The translations under genes and the position numbers were made by a program. Below are positions 22,241 through 31,893 of a DNA stretch of 42,110 nucleotides, piece after piece. Under the pieces are notes generated by a model that did not search any database, was not told where the DNA came from, and saw only the letters and a list, made by a program, of their open reading frames with translations. Position 1 is the stretch's first letter. Every line of letters starts with the position of its first letter. The DNA is from a virus. The DNA lies in the IMG/VR virus record IMGVR_UViG_3300037117_000312, positions 1 to 42,110 of that record. One strand, written 5' to 3'.

Positions 22241-24655
22241 GTGGCTTCAAATGTCGACGTCAAAATCACAGCTGACGTTGTCGATCTGCAGGCGAAGTTT
22301 GCCGTCGCCAAGGCGGAATCCTCGGCCCTTACTGCCGAACTGAACAAGCTGGCACGTCAGGCCGCCGCGTCAGGCGGCACCATGTCGTCGGAGCTGAAGA
22401 CCTCGCTCACCCAGGCCGCGGAAGCTGCTGTGCGGGCGAAAGCCGAGGTCGCGGAGCTCAATTCGCAGCTTAAGGGCACGACCAGCGGCGGCAGCAGCAT
22501 GGTTGGGATGCTTGGCAGCCTCAAAGGCGGTCTCGCCTCGCTGGGCGTCGCGATTACCGCAGGCCAGATGCTCGCGTTCGCGAAAACTGTCGAGGAGTCC
22601 TCGGCTCACATCGCGCACGAAGCCGAAGTTCTGCAGCTCTCTATTACCGCCTATCAGGCCTTCTCGCAGGCCGCGATCGATTCGGGCGTCGACACCGAGA
22701 CCGCCGACGGCGCAATCCGTCGCTTTACCACCGCGCTTGGCCTGGCGCAGGAAGGTATGGGCGTCCAGGCAAAGGCGTTCGTCGAGCTGGGAGTCAGCGC
22801 GCACCAGACCGGCGATGTTGCCCTGCCGCAGGTCGCGCAGGCGCTGCTCGCCGTCAAGGACGATGGCGATAGGGCGCGCCTGGCGACAGAGTTGTTCGGA
22901 AAGTCGGGCGCGGAGCTCATCCCGCTGTTGCAACAATGGGCGCAAGGCACCGACAACCTCACTGCCAAATATACGGCGCTTGGGCGTATTCTTGATCCGG
23001 AGACGGCGAAGGCGGCGGAAGCCGCCGACATCAAACTCGAGGGTGCCTGGGAACACCTCAAGGTCGCCGCAGCTGGTCCCATCGCGGTTGCGACAAACGC
23101 GTTGGCCGGGTTCGTCGATATGCTCACGCGCGTTCGTGTCGAAGTCGGCACGTTCGAAGGGCTTCAACTGCCGTTTTTGCCCGGTATTGGTTTGACTCTT
23201 GCTCCACCGGTTACGCCACCGGCACCCAAGCCTCCGCCCAAGCCGGTGGCCCCTACGGAGCAGGATGAGATTGCCGCGCTCGACACCGTCGACAGCAAGA
23301 TGCGTCAACGCGCACTGCTCGAGAAGGAAGTCGCGATGGCCCGCAAGGCCCTCAACGATGCCGAGAAGGCCGGCGACACCAAGGGCATTGAAAAGGCAAC
23401 GCAAGCTGTCGCCGACCTCAAGAAAGAGCTCGACGCGCTGAACAAGCCCGAAGCAGACCCCGGCGCGAAGGCGGCAGCTGCGGCGGCCAGGAAGGCAAAG
23501 CAAGAAGAAGCGGCGTTCGATCGCATGATCGCCGAGATGCTGAACGCCGAAGCAAAAAGCGATTCAGAGACCCAGCTAACGCTCGCCAAGCTCACCTTGG
23601 ACGGCAAAAAATCTCTGCTGCAAGAAGAGTTCGACGCCCACAAGATTACGGCGCAGCAGAAATACGACGCCACCGTCGCGGCGTTGAACGCCGAAGCCGA
23701 CGCGGAGAAGAAGGCCAAGCAAGACATCATCAATTCGGACGACACCACCGTCGTCGAAAAGTATGAGGCAGCCAACCAGATCAAAATCATCGACGCGCAA
23801 ACGAACGCGGCGATCGCTGCGGCCGCACGCACCCTCACGGCCGACCTGAAAGCCGAAGACCAGAAACGCTATGAGAGCTGGCGCACCGTAAACTCGGAAA
23901 TCGAGAGCGCCGAGAGCACGCTGGTGAACGACATTTTCACCAAACGCCAGGGCCTGGCGCTCGATCTCTTGCAGATCGGCGCGAAGTTGGTGGAAGACGA
24001 AATCGCCAACGAGCTGAAGCTGCTGACCGAGCATGAATTGGTCAATCTCGGGATGCTCAAATCGGATCAAGTCACTGCCCAGGAAGGCTTGCTTGGAAAG
24101 CTCATCGCATATGCGACGGAGACGGCAGCCACCACAACCAAGGAGACGTCGCAGACAGCAGCGACGGCGGCAGGCACCGCGGCGCGTACTTCAATCACAT
24201 CATCGGGCGTGATCGCCTCGAAAACGATCACGACCACGGCGGCGGCGAGCGAGATTTCGCAGGACGCGGCCAAGGCTGGAGCCGGCGCTTACGCGTCGGT
24301 GGTCGGCATCCCGATAATCGGCCCCATACTCGCCCCCATAGCGGCTGGCGTTGCGTTCGCGGCCGTTGAGGCGTTCGGATCGTTTGCTCAGGGCGTCAAC
24401 GTCGTGCCGCACGACATGATCGCACAAGTCCATGCTGGCGAGCGCATCATCCCGGCTGCTGACAACCGCGCACTGATGGGAGCGCTCGGCGGATTGCAGG
24501 GCGGCAAGGCGAGTGGCGGTGACGTCCATTTGAACTACTCGCCTGTCATCAACGCACCGCAGCACAAGAGCCTTGGCACGATGCTCGACGAAGAGAGCGG
24601 CAGGATGCGCGCCTGGTTCCAGTCGCAAATGCGCGACGGCTATATCCGCACATAA
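22241..24655 (+). CDS. Tape measure protein
   Basis: The 804-aa protein sets tail length and is ejected with DNA. It is rich in Ala, Glu and Lys and has long coiled-coil segments (about residues 15-80 and 360-600). A hydrophobic region lies at about 75-110. The end (residues 690-804) includes GAYASVVGIPIIGPILAPIA and VNVVPHDMIAQVHAGERIIPA, the classic tape measure C-terminal signature. At roughly 1.5 angstrom per residue the length suggests a tail near 120 nm; that scaling is general knowledge, not measured here. Start is GTG at 22241 with GGGTGAG upstream. Confidence 0.93.
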   Translation: MASNVDVKITADVVDLQAKFAVAKAESSALTAELNKLARQAAASGGTMSSELKTSLTQAAEAAVRAKAEVAELNSQLKGTTSGGSSMVGMLGSLKGGLASLGVAITAGQMLAFAKTVEESSAHIAHEAEVLQLSITAYQAFSQAAIDSGVDTETADGAIRRFTTALGLAQEGMGVQAKAFVELGVSAHQTGDVALPQVAQALLAVKDDGDRARLATELFGKSGAELIPLLQQWAQGTDNLTAKYTALGRILDPETAKAAEAADIKLEGAWEHLKVAAAGPIAVATNALAGFVDMLTRVRVEVGTFEGLQLPFLPGIGLTLAPPVTPPAPKPPPKPVAPTEQDEIAALDTVDSKMRQRALLEKEVAMARKALNDAEKAGDTKGIEKATQAVADLKKELDALNKPEADPGAKAAAAAARKAKQEEAAFDRMIAEMLNAEAKSDSETQLTLAKLTLDGKKSLLQEEFDAHKITAQQKYDATVAALNAEADAEKKAKQDIINSDDTTVVEKYEAANQIKIIDAQTNAAIAAAARTLTADLKAEDQKRYESWRTVNSEIESAESTLVNDIFTKRQGLALDLLQIGAKLVEDEIANELKLLTEHELVNLGMLKSDQVTAQEGLLGKLIAYATETAATTTKETSQTAATAAGTAARTSITSSGVIASKTITTTAAASEISQDAAKAGAGAYASVVGIPIIGPILAPIAAGVAFAAVEAFGSFAQGVNVVPHDMIAQVHAGERIIPAADNRALMGALGGLQGGKASGGDVHLNYSPVINAPQHKSLGTMLDEESGRMRAWFQSQMRDGYIRT

Positions 24656-24668
24656 GGGAGCGACCGCC

Positions 24669-25769
24669 GTGGCTCTCAAAGTCTGGGACGGATTTGATCA
24701 CTATCTCACCGCGACCGATTGGAAGTCGCGTTTGAATAATTTCGTGCAGTATCAACAGCCCGCCACAAATGGAACGCCGATCAGTTTTGTCACAGGACGC
24801 AATGGCTTCGGCAAGGCGCTGTATCTAGAACAGGGCAACACATACTCCTATGCCGTCTTCGGGCAGCGGGTCTCGAGCGCCTTTGTCGGGTTCGCATGCC
24901 AATTTAACGAAACCGGCACCGGAGCGGACTTCACGTTCTTCGACACGGTGACGGGACTGGGCAACGTCAACGTGTTCTTCAATCCCGCGAATTACTCGGT
25001 GCAGATTTATCGCGGCGATCGCCAGGTCTCGGGAGCGGTATTGCTTTACGCTGGGCCAAATAATCAGTGGGCGGACAACGTCTGGAATTTCATCGAGATT
25101 TGGCCGGTCATCGACGCATCGACCGGCTCGGTGACGGTGCACGTCAATGGTGTAACGGTTGCTGCGGTCACAGGCGTCAACACGGTCTTCAGCGAGACGA
25201 GCTATCCGTTTATCACGGCGAACGCCTGGTGGGATGCGATGGCGATGCGCGCCTACAATATCTCGGGCAGTCCGGGGATGTGCATTGACGACCTGTATTA
25301 TGCCGATACGACAACCGGGCCCGGCCTTACACCCTGCAACACCTTCCTTGGCGACTGCCGCGTGCAGACGCTCTTCGCAACCGGCAACGATGCGGTTCAA
25401 TGGACGCCCTTGGCCGGCTCGAACTGGCAGGAAGTCGCCGAGACGGCGATGGATTCGGATACGTCCTACAATTACACGTCCACGCCAGGCCAGCAGGACA
25501 CGCTCAATTTCGGGGCGCTGGCCGGCACCATCACGACCCTATACGGCATCCAACTCACCTATGCAGCGCGCAAGGACGATGCGGGCGCCCGTTCGGTGAA
25601 ATCGATCGTCAAGATCGCCGGCACGTCCTACGCCGGCGCGACGAACTCGCTCCCCGACGACAGCTACGCCTACTTCACCGACCAGTGGATTCTCAATCCG
25701 AACACCGGACTGAATTGGGTGATCAGCGGCGTCAACGGCGCGGCCTATGGCTACAACATGGTGAGCTGA
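24669..25769 (+). CDS. Tail protein with LamG/concanavalin-like fold
   Basis: This 366-aa protein starts VALKVWDGFDHYLTATDW, the pattern of phage tail proteins with a jelly-roll (concanavalin A-like) domain: long strands with conserved Asn, Gly and aromatic residues (FVGFACQFNETGTGADFTFFD, VTVHVNGVTVAAVTG, MCIDDLYYAD). The C-terminal third (residues 240-366) contains alternating beta motifs. It follows the tape measure gene. AAGGGAG lies before GTG 24669, which I prefer over the longer frame starting at 24573. It is probably a distal tail or carbohydrate-binding component; ligand unknown. Confidence 0.78.
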   Translation: MALKVWDGFDHYLTATDWKSRLNNFVQYQQPATNGTPISFVTGRNGFGKALYLEQGNTYSYAVFGQRVSSAFVGFACQFNETGTGADFTFFDTVTGLGNVNVFFNPANYSVQIYRGDRQVSGAVLLYAGPNNQWADNVWNFIEIWPVIDASTGSVTVHVNGVTVAAVTGVNTVFSETSYPFITANAWWDAMAMRAYNISGSPGMCIDDLYYADTTTGPGLTPCNTFLGDCRVQTLFATGNDAVQWTPLAGSNWQEVAETAMDSDTSYNYTSTPGQQDTLNFGALAGTITTLYGIQLTYAARKDDAGARSVKSIVKIAGTSYAGATNSLPDDSYAYFTDQWILNPNTGLNWVISGVNGAAYGYNMVS

Positions 25770-25770
25770 T

Positions 25771-26673
25771 ATGGCCGACCGCATCAGCCAAGAGGTCGTC
25801 GAGGCTGAAATCGTCGGGGCACCTAACGCCAGGGTCAGCCAGGAAGTCGTCGAGACCGAGGTTGTCGGAACGCCTGTTGCGCGCGTCAGCCAAGAGGTTG
25901 TCGAGGCTGAAGTCACTGCGACCCCGAATGCGCGCATCAGTCAGGAAGTTGTTGAGGCGCAAGTCGCCGCCACTCCGAACATTCGGATTTCACAGATCGT
26001 CGTCGAGTGCCTCGTCCCGGACATAGGGGTTTTCATGCCGCTCGTTTACCCAACCCTCCCGGGCCTCGGCTATTCGGTGCTGTGGAAGCCAAAGTTCTTC
26101 AATATGCCGACGCAGACAACGACGATGGGCGCCGACCTCGATCTTGGATTGGCGAGCACACCGCTACATGACTTCGAGCTGACCTATGAGCTGCTGCGGG
26201 ACACGTTTGCAGTCGGCACGTCGGAATTCAAAACCATGCTCGGCTTTTTTGGCGCGATGAGCGGCAATCTCGGGCGCTTCCTGTTCAAGAATCCCGACGA
26301 CAATTACGTTGCCTCTCAGGCCATCGCCACGACGGACGGCACAACGCATTTGTGGACGCTGAACCGCACCTACGGCGTCGGCGAATATTCGTGGACGGAG
26401 CCGGTCGGCTATATCGATCTGACGCTGCCGTTCAATGTCTATTTGGGCGGAGTGCTTCAGGACCCAAGCAGCTATTCGGTGCAGGTGACTGAGCCCGCGC
26501 TGCAGCAGATCCAGTTCACTTCGACGCCTGCGACCGGACAGGAGATCACGGTCGACATGAGCTATTTTTATTACTGTAAGCTGTCGGCCGACACGCTGAG
26601 CTTCGAAAAGTTCATGAATAAGCTCTGGCTGCTGAAGAAGGTGACGCTTCACTCCTGCAGAGCCGGGGCGTGA
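25771..26673 (+). CDS. DUF2460-like tail protein with 17-residue tandem repeats
   Basis: The C-terminal 200 residues (VLWKPKFFNMPTQ, FELTYELLRD, FKTMLGFFGAMSGNLGRFLFKNPDDN, GVGEYSWTEPVGYID) match the DUF2460 distal-tail family of siphoviruses and gene transfer agents. The N terminus adds four full and one partial copy of a 17-residue unit built on RISQEVVEAEV and an Ala/Gly-Thr-Pro turn. This repeat is not part of DUF2460 and probably forms a short beta solenoid or fibre-like spike. The gene lies one base after the LamG-like gene stop (TGATATG) and just before the DUF2163 gene. Confidence 0.87.
   Translation: MADRISQEVVEAEIVGAPNARVSQEVVETEVVGTPVARVSQEVVEAEVTATPNARISQEVVEAQVAATPNIRISQIVVECLVPDIGVFMPLVYPTLPGLGYSVLWKPKFFNMPTQTTTMGADLDLGLASTPLHDFELTYELLRDTFAVGTSEFKTMLGFFGAMSGNLGRFLFKNPDDNYVASQAIATTDGTTHLWTLNRTYGVGEYSWTEPVGYIDLTLPFNVYLGGVLQDPSSYSVQVTEPALQQIQFTSTPATGQEITVDMSYFYYCKLSADTLSFEKFMNKLWLLKKVTLHSCRAGA
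25780..26022 (+). repeat. 51-bp tandem repeats encoding RxSQEVVE units
   Basis: Units start at 25780, 25831, 25882, 25933 and 25984 (last partial). Each encodes Arg-Ile/Val-Ser-Gln-Glu-Val-Val-Glu, a short strand, then a Thr-Pro or Ala-Pro turn. The DNA units differ at many synonymous positions while the protein is kept, so selection acts on the protein and the array is not a recent duplication. Confidence 0.8.
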
Positions 26674-26674
26674 G

Positions 26675-27565
26675 ATGGCCGACTATCTTCGAACCTGTTC
26701 GCCGGCCCTCGCGCTCGCGCTGCAAGGCGGCGTCCAGCTGTGGTCGGCTGATATTTTCAAATTCGCGCTCGTCGACGGCGTCACCGTCTATTATTGGGCC
26801 GCCTGGGACAGCGATCTGAAGGTCGGCAGCACCGTTTATTCCTCGCGCGCGCCGTGGCTTGAGCGGTCCCAATGGAACGTCTCGAACAAGATGGAGGTTC
26901 CTTCACTCAAGGTCACACTTGCGGCCCTGAACGACAGCTTCGAAGGTGGCGGAAATATCAAGCTGCAGATCCACAATGGCATTTTCGATGGCGCAACATT
27001 CCTGCTATCGCGCGTGTTCATGGATTCGCCGGGCAATACGGTGGCGCTCGGAGCAATCGACTTGTTCGGCGGAAGCGTTTCCGCCATCGAGCTCAGCGGC
27101 ATCGCGGCCAACATAACAATCAAGGGCAAGGTCAATCTGCTCGATCAAAACGCTCCGCGGAACGTGTTCCAGATCGGTTGCAATCACGCCTTCTGCGATA
27201 CGGGATGCACCCTCAACCGCGCCACCTACACCACCTCTTACACCGTGGGCACATCGCCTACGACGACCTTTATTCCGTGGACCTCGGCACCGTCGAATCC
27301 CACGCGCTACATCAACGGAACGATGGCGCTGACCGGAGGTGCGGCATCCGGGCAGCGACGCAATATTGCAAATGCGGACAGTACAGGCCTGACCCTCGCC
27401 TATCCGCTCTATGTCCTGCCCTCAGCCGGCGATGCCTTTACCGCGTTCGAGGGCTGCGACAAGACCTTTAACGCTGCCGGCTCGGTGCAGAGCTGTACCG
27501 CGCGTGGCAACACGCAGCACTATCGCGGCTTTGAGTACGTTCCGCCGCCCAATTCGGCCTACTGA
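26675..27565 (+). CDS. DUF2163-like baseplate hub protein
   Basis: The 296-aa protein matches the DUF2163/BR0599 family found with DUF2460 in siphoviruses and gene transfer agents. Landmarks are LRTCSPALALALQGG, VYYWAAWDSDLKVGSTVYSS, the central FLLSRVFMDSPGNTVALGAIDLFGG, and a C-terminal Cys-rich region (QIGCNHAFCDTGCTLN and GCDKTFN, SCTARGN) with at least six cysteines probably coordinating a metal or Fe-S site. It is a tail-tip hub protein connecting tube and peptidase. The gene begins one base after the previous stop. Confidence 0.9.
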   Translation: MADYLRTCSPALALALQGGVQLWSADIFKFALVDGVTVYYWAAWDSDLKVGSTVYSSRAPWLERSQWNVSNKMEVPSLKVTLAALNDSFEGGGNIKLQIHNGIFDGATFLLSRVFMDSPGNTVALGAIDLFGGSVSAIELSGIAANITIKGKVNLLDQNAPRNVFQIGCNHAFCDTGCTLNRATYTTSYTVGTSPTTTFIPWTSAPSNPTRYINGTMALTGGAASGQRRNIANADSTGLTLAYPLYVLPSAGDAFTAFEGCDKTFNAAGSVQSCTARGNTQHYRGFEYVPPPNSAY

Positions 27566-27567
27566 CC

Positions 27568-28110
27568 ATGCAGATCGAGGTGGACGGACGGCGCGTCATC
27601 ATCGGCGGGCCGGCACCGGAGATTCACGAGTTCGCCACGGCCGACGCGGCGGACAAGCGCGCCCGCTTTATGCGCGAGGCTCTTACCTGGGTTGGAACCC
27701 CCTTCGGGGACTGCGCGGACATCAAGGGCCGGGGCGGCGCCGTCGATTGCGCGATGCTGCTGGTGCGCTCTTCTGTCGATACCGGCCTGCTCGAGCCTTT
27801 CGACCCTCGCCCCTATTCGCCGCGCTGGCATCTGCATCGCAGCGAAGAGAAAATTCTAAATATGATTGAGGGGACGCTCGGCGCGCATGAAGTGGACGAG
27901 CCGCGCTTGGGTGACGTCATTGTCTATCAGTTCGGACGCACCTTCTCGCATTGCGCGATAGTCCTAAGCTCGAAAGAGATCGTGCACGCATGGTTCGCTG
28001 CAGGCATGTGTTTGACGTCGCGCCGCGACGAGGCGCTGCTCAACTGGATTGCGTTCCGCGGCCAAAACATCAAGCGGCCAGCCAAATCGTTCTCGGTATG
28101 GGGAGGCTAA
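27568..28110 (+). CDS. NlpC/P60-type cell-wall peptidase in tail tip
   Basis: This 180-aa cysteine peptidase has the catalytic Cys in GRGGAVDCAMLLV (Cys61), His in TFSHCAIVL (His128) and a possible third residue His140. The family cuts the peptide stems of peptidoglycan. In gene transfer agents and siphoviruses such a protein is part of the tail tip and opens the wall on entry. It is the only peptidoglycan-degrading enzyme visible in the phage. It starts just after the hub protein stop and is followed by the J-like gene after a three-base gap. Confidence 0.9.
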   Translation: MQIEVDGRRVIIGGPAPEIHEFATADAADKRARFMREALTWVGTPFGDCADIKGRGGAVDCAMLLVRSSVDTGLLEPFDPRPYSPRWHLHRSEEKILNMIEGTLGAHEVDEPRLGDVIVYQFGRTFSHCAIVLSSKEIVHAWFAAGMCLTSRRDEALLNWIAFRGQNIKRPAKSFSVWGG

Positions 28111-28113
28111 GGC

Positions 28114-30969
28114 ATGGCATCCCTGCTTGGCCTCGGCGGCGCCAACGCCGTTCGCCCGATCCAGTACTCAGGCCTGAACGTCAGCTCGTCGAAGATGGAT
28201 ATGCCCGTTCCCATTTTCTGGGGGATGCGCCGCCTCACAACAAATGCCATCTGGTACAACAATTTCAAAAAACACAGCGTCTCCAAGGGCGGGAAGGGCG
28301 GAGGCAAAGGCGGCCAATACGACTACACCGCGGCCGTGATCGTCGCGCTGTGCGAAGGCACAGTCGATTCGATACAGAACATCTGGGCGCAAGCCTCGAC
28401 GACCACGACGACGACTCTGTCCAAGCTGAACATGACGTTTTTCAACGGCACGGCAGCCCAGACGCCGTGGAGCTACGTCACGACGAACTACCCGGCGCAG
28501 GCCCGGGCGTATGCGCTGACAGCATACCTTGCCTGCCCAAAACTTGATCTTGGCGAGGCGGCGACGATCCCTGACAACCAGTTCGAGTGTCAGCGGTTGA
28601 TGAGCTTCTCCTACACGCACACGACGCCGGGCTATATTAATCCGACGACGCTGGTGCAATCGAATGGCATCGACGTTCTGCTCTCGGATGTCATTCCAGA
28701 CTTCCTGACGAATGCGCAATACGGCATGGGCTTCTCGTCTGGCGACATCGGCGATCTGACGCAGTTCGCAGCCTATCAGCAAGCACAAGGGTTGTTCTTT
28801 TCGCCCGCCGTCGATCAGCAAGACAAAGCGACGTCAATCCTCGATCGTTGGGCCGAGCTTGCGAACACATGGATTTATTGGAGTGGTACGCAGCTTCAGT
28901 TTGTTCCGCTGGGCGACACTTCGATCACCGGCAACGGCGTCACCTACACGCCGACGATTGGAGTCTCCTATGCTCTCGGACCCGCAGATTTCGTCGGCGA
29001 CGTGCCGATCAAAGTCTCTCGCGTCGATCCGGCCGACGCCTATAATCGCACGCGTCTCGACATCACCGATCGTACGCTTGGCTATGTCAGCAATCCGATC
29101 GAGTACAAGGATCAGACGCTCGTCGATGAGTTCGGCTTGCGCGACAATGCCGGCGTCGATGGCAAAGACATCTGCGACCCGATCGTCGGCAAGATTGTCG
29201 TGCAGCTCATTGGCAAGCGCGCGGCTTATATTCGCAACACCTACGCGTTCAAGGCGACCTACCGGCTGCTGCGCTGCCTGCCGGGCACGGTCCTGACTCT
29301 CACCGAGCCGAACATCGGGCTCAACCAGGTGCGCGTTCGTGTCCGGACCATTTCGGAAGGTCAGGACAACACACTCGATTTTGTCTGCGAGGAATTTCCC
29401 GGCACGATCGCAACCTACGCGGCAAGCGATCCCAGTGCCGGAAATGTCGCGACCACGCCGAACAGTTACGCCGATCCCGGTCCGGTGAACACGCCCTGCA
29501 TCGTCGAGCCCAGCTCTGCGTTCACCGGCGGCGTCGCCAAGCTCTTGATCACGGCTTCGGGCGGCGCGAACTGGGGCGGTGCGCAGGTCAACCTGTCGTT
29601 TGACGGCACCACCTACACGCCCATCGGGAACATTATCGCGTCGGCCCCACAGGGCGTGCTGACGTCGGGGCTGGCAAACCACGCCGATCCCGATACGGTC
29701 GATACGTTGGCCGTCAATTGCGCAGAGAGCCTGACCGTTCCGCAGCCGGTCACAAACGCAGATGCGGACGCGCTGCGAACGTTGTCGATGGTCTGCGCGC
29801 AGCCCAGCCTGGTCGGCGGCGCCTATGTCATGCCTTCGAATGGCGAGCTGCTGGCGTTCGGCGCGGTCGCCACGACCGGCACCTACACGGCGAACCTGAC
29901 CTACCTTCGTCGCGGGCAATACGGCACCGCTCCCTCTGCCCACTCCACCGGAGACCAATTCACCGTCATCGACGTCCTGGGAAGTTCGGGAACGACCGTC
30001 TCCTATGATCTGCCGGCCCAATATGTCGGCATCCCGCTCTACGTAAAGTTCTGTTCTACCAATAGCTTCGGTCTTGCCACCGAGGACATCAGCACTGTCG
30101 CCGAATACCAATACACGCCCATCGGCACCGGCTTTGGCGGCGGCGCCGGCGGCATTCCGACCATCCCGACCGGCCTGACGGCGACACCGGGCAACGGCCA
30201 GAACCAGATCGCATGGGCGGCAAATCCCTCGACCGACAGCGTCACCGCATACACTTTATATGCAGCGCCTGGCTTGGGTTCGGGGTTTGGGTCGGCGGTC
30301 GCGATTTTCACCGGATCGGCGACCGCCTTCACCCACTCGGGTCTGGGCAACAGCGCGCCGTACACCTACTTCGTGCTGGCGACGAATGCCGTGGGCTCAT
30401 CGACCCACACGGCGGGCGTGAGCGCGACCACGAACGCCGCGGGCATGGGAACCGTCTCATCCATCGCGACGGGAACCGGCCTGACGGGTGGGCCAATTAC
30501 TGGCTCTGGTACTGTCAGCTTGGCGTCCGTTGCAGATGGCGACGTCCTTGCCAATACGTCAGGCGGCTCGGCGGCTCCTGTGCCGACGGCGCTCTCGGCC
30601 TGGCTCGATCACGTTCTTGGCAACACACGCGGCGATCTGATCTTCCGAGGCGCAACTGGCTGGGCGGCGCTTGCGGCGGGCACGGCAACTAATGTGTTGA
30701 CGTCAAACGGTGCGGGCACTGATCCGTCTTGGAATGCAGCGGGCGGCGGTGGCGGTTCTAGCCTTATCGTCAAATCAAATGGGGTGACGGTCGATTCCGC
30801 AGCAGTCAGCGAGAACTTCGCAGGCGTGGGATCGATTGTGACGACCGATGGATCGCACAATGTCACGATTCTTATCGTCGGCACTTCGCTTTTGGTGAAC
30901 GGCGACACTCAGGGCCCGGCATTTATCGCGGATGCAAGCGGACAACCGATTGCCGTTCCGTTGCAGTAA
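28114..30969 (+). CDS. J-like tail tip and host-specificity protein
   Basis: This 951-aa tail tip protein is of the phage J/Phage-tail_3 type. The N-terminal half (residues 1-430) contains PVPIFWGMRRLTTNAIWYNN, the Gly/Lys-rich loop KGGKGGGKGG, VPIKVSRVDPADAYNR, and RLLRCLPGTVLTLTEPN, which form the central hub. A fibronectin-type-III-like domain follows (IPTIPTGLTATPGNGQNQIAW). The C-terminal 200 residues are Gly/Thr/Ser-rich, tail-fibre-like (GTGLTGGPITGSGTVS and NVLTSNGAGTDPSW), a pattern seen at fibre attachment regions. It recognises the host surface or carries the fibre. The next two genes are probably its receptor-side partners. Confidence 0.93.
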   Translation: MASLLGLGGANAVRPIQYSGLNVSSSKMDMPVPIFWGMRRLTTNAIWYNNFKKHSVSKGGKGGGKGGQYDYTAAVIVALCEGTVDSIQNIWAQASTTTTTTLSKLNMTFFNGTAAQTPWSYVTTNYPAQARAYALTAYLACPKLDLGEAATIPDNQFECQRLMSFSYTHTTPGYINPTTLVQSNGIDVLLSDVIPDFLTNAQYGMGFSSGDIGDLTQFAAYQQAQGLFFSPAVDQQDKATSILDRWAELANTWIYWSGTQLQFVPLGDTSITGNGVTYTPTIGVSYALGPADFVGDVPIKVSRVDPADAYNRTRLDITDRTLGYVSNPIEYKDQTLVDEFGLRDNAGVDGKDICDPIVGKIVVQLIGKRAAYIRNTYAFKATYRLLRCLPGTVLTLTEPNIGLNQVRVRVRTISEGQDNTLDFVCEEFPGTIATYAASDPSAGNVATTPNSYADPGPVNTPCIVEPSSAFTGGVAKLLITASGGANWGGAQVNLSFDGTTYTPIGNIIASAPQGVLTSGLANHADPDTVDTLAVNCAESLTVPQPVTNADADALRTLSMVCAQPSLVGGAYVMPSNGELLAFGAVATTGTYTANLTYLRRGQYGTAPSAHSTGDQFTVIDVLGSSGTTVSYDLPAQYVGIPLYVKFCSTNSFGLATEDISTVAEYQYTPIGTGFGGGAGGIPTIPTGLTATPGNGQNQIAWAANPSTDSVTAYTLYAAPGLGSGFGSAVAIFTGSATAFTHSGLGNSAPYTYFVLATNAVGSSTHTAGVSATTNAAGMGTVSSIATGTGLTGGPITGSGTVSLASVADGDVLANTSGGSAAPVPTALSAWLDHVLGNTRGDLIFRGATGWAALAAGTATNVLTSNGAGTDPSWNAAGGGGGSSLIVKSNGVTVDSAAVSENFAGVGSIVTTDGSHNVTILIVGTSLLVNGDTQGPAFIADASGQPIAVPLQ

Positions 30970-31028
30970 GCGACCCAACGACCGCCAGTCTCACATTCAC
31001 GGAAAGCACTGGCCGAGCGGAGAACGAA

Positions 31029-31841
31029 ATGTCGAGCAGCACCCTCATCACCGACTACCTTGGGAGCGGCACCCATGCGAGTCGTCCAGCGACGCCACCC
31101 ATTCCGGCTGGCGGCACGGCTTTCTATTATGAGACCGACACGACGAACACCTTCGTGTGGATCGGTGCGTCGTGGGTGCAGATAAACGGAGGGGGCGCAT
31201 CCGAGCCCAGTATCAGTGCGTTCACGACCGTTCCAACACATCCCGGTTGGGACCCTCTCTATTCGGGTGCCGCAAGCGAAATCATTCTGTCGAACAGCAA
31301 CAAAACGGCGACACCCGCATCCGGTAGCCCGTACAATCAGCTTTTCGGCACACCAGCCCAGTACACCGGCAAGAAGTATTTTGAGTTCGTTCCCGGCGGC
31401 ACCACCTTTGTTGTTGCCGGAGTTGCAGGCGGCGGAGGTCACTTCAAGCGCGGCAATGGCGGCAACTTCGGCCAGAGGTCGTACGGACAGATCGGCTGGG
31501 CGAACGACGGCACGGTGAAGGCTTGTGACAATACAGGAAGCATCATCACCATTGCGACGATTCAGACTTGGGCAACCGGCAATAATTGCTGTGTGGCGGT
31601 CGATCTCGACACCAAACTGATCTGGTTTCGGACCAACGGCGGAAACTGGAATAACAACGGATCGAACGATCCTGCGGCCGAGGTGGGCGGCATAGACCTG
31701 ACATGGGCGCTCACTGGCGCGTCGAACAATCTCATCTGGCCCGGAGCAAACGCAGGCGATACCAACGCGCATGTGCTGCACCTGCTCAGCGCTGACTTCG
31801 GGCAGACGGTTCCATCAGGCTACGCCCAATGGGGCGCGTGA
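31029..31841 (+). CDS. SPRY-like tail fibre/receptor protein
   Basis: This 270-aa protein begins with a fibre-attachment style segment (LITDYLGSGTHASRPATPP, then FVWIGASWVQINGG), found at the N terminus of phage fibre proteins. After residue 80 it has the pattern of a SPRY/concanavalin-type beta sandwich, including WFRTNGGNWNNNGSNDPAAE, a classic Asn/Gly-rich loop. The Gly-rich GVAGGGGHFKRG may be a binding loop. It probably binds the host receptor. The gene follows the J-like gene by 59 bases with GGAGAACG as ribosome site. The fold assignment comes from the pattern only. Confidence 0.78.
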   Translation: MSSSTLITDYLGSGTHASRPATPPIPAGGTAFYYETDTTNTFVWIGASWVQINGGGASEPSISAFTTVPTHPGWDPLYSGAASEIILSNSNKTATPASGSPYNQLFGTPAQYTGKKYFEFVPGGTTFVVAGVAGGGGHFKRGNGGNFGQRSYGQIGWANDGTVKACDNTGSIITIATIQTWATGNNCCVAVDLDTKLIWFRTNGGNWNNNGSNDPAAEVGGIDLTWALTGASNNLIWPGANAGDTNAHVLHLLSADFGQTVPSGYAQWGA

Positions 31842-31893
31842 ACGGTCCCCCGATATTGTGATCTCGCTCGTCTGAAACTCCGGGAGATAAAAC

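Noticed and set aside
22370-23503. Long minus-strand frame of 377 residues
   Set aside because: Arises from high-GC codon bias opposite the tape measure gene; Arg/Leu/Gly-rich without a ribosome site.
28834-30111. 425-residue minus-strand frame
   Set aside because: Shadow of the J-like tail tip gene, which has clear family motifs on the plus strand.
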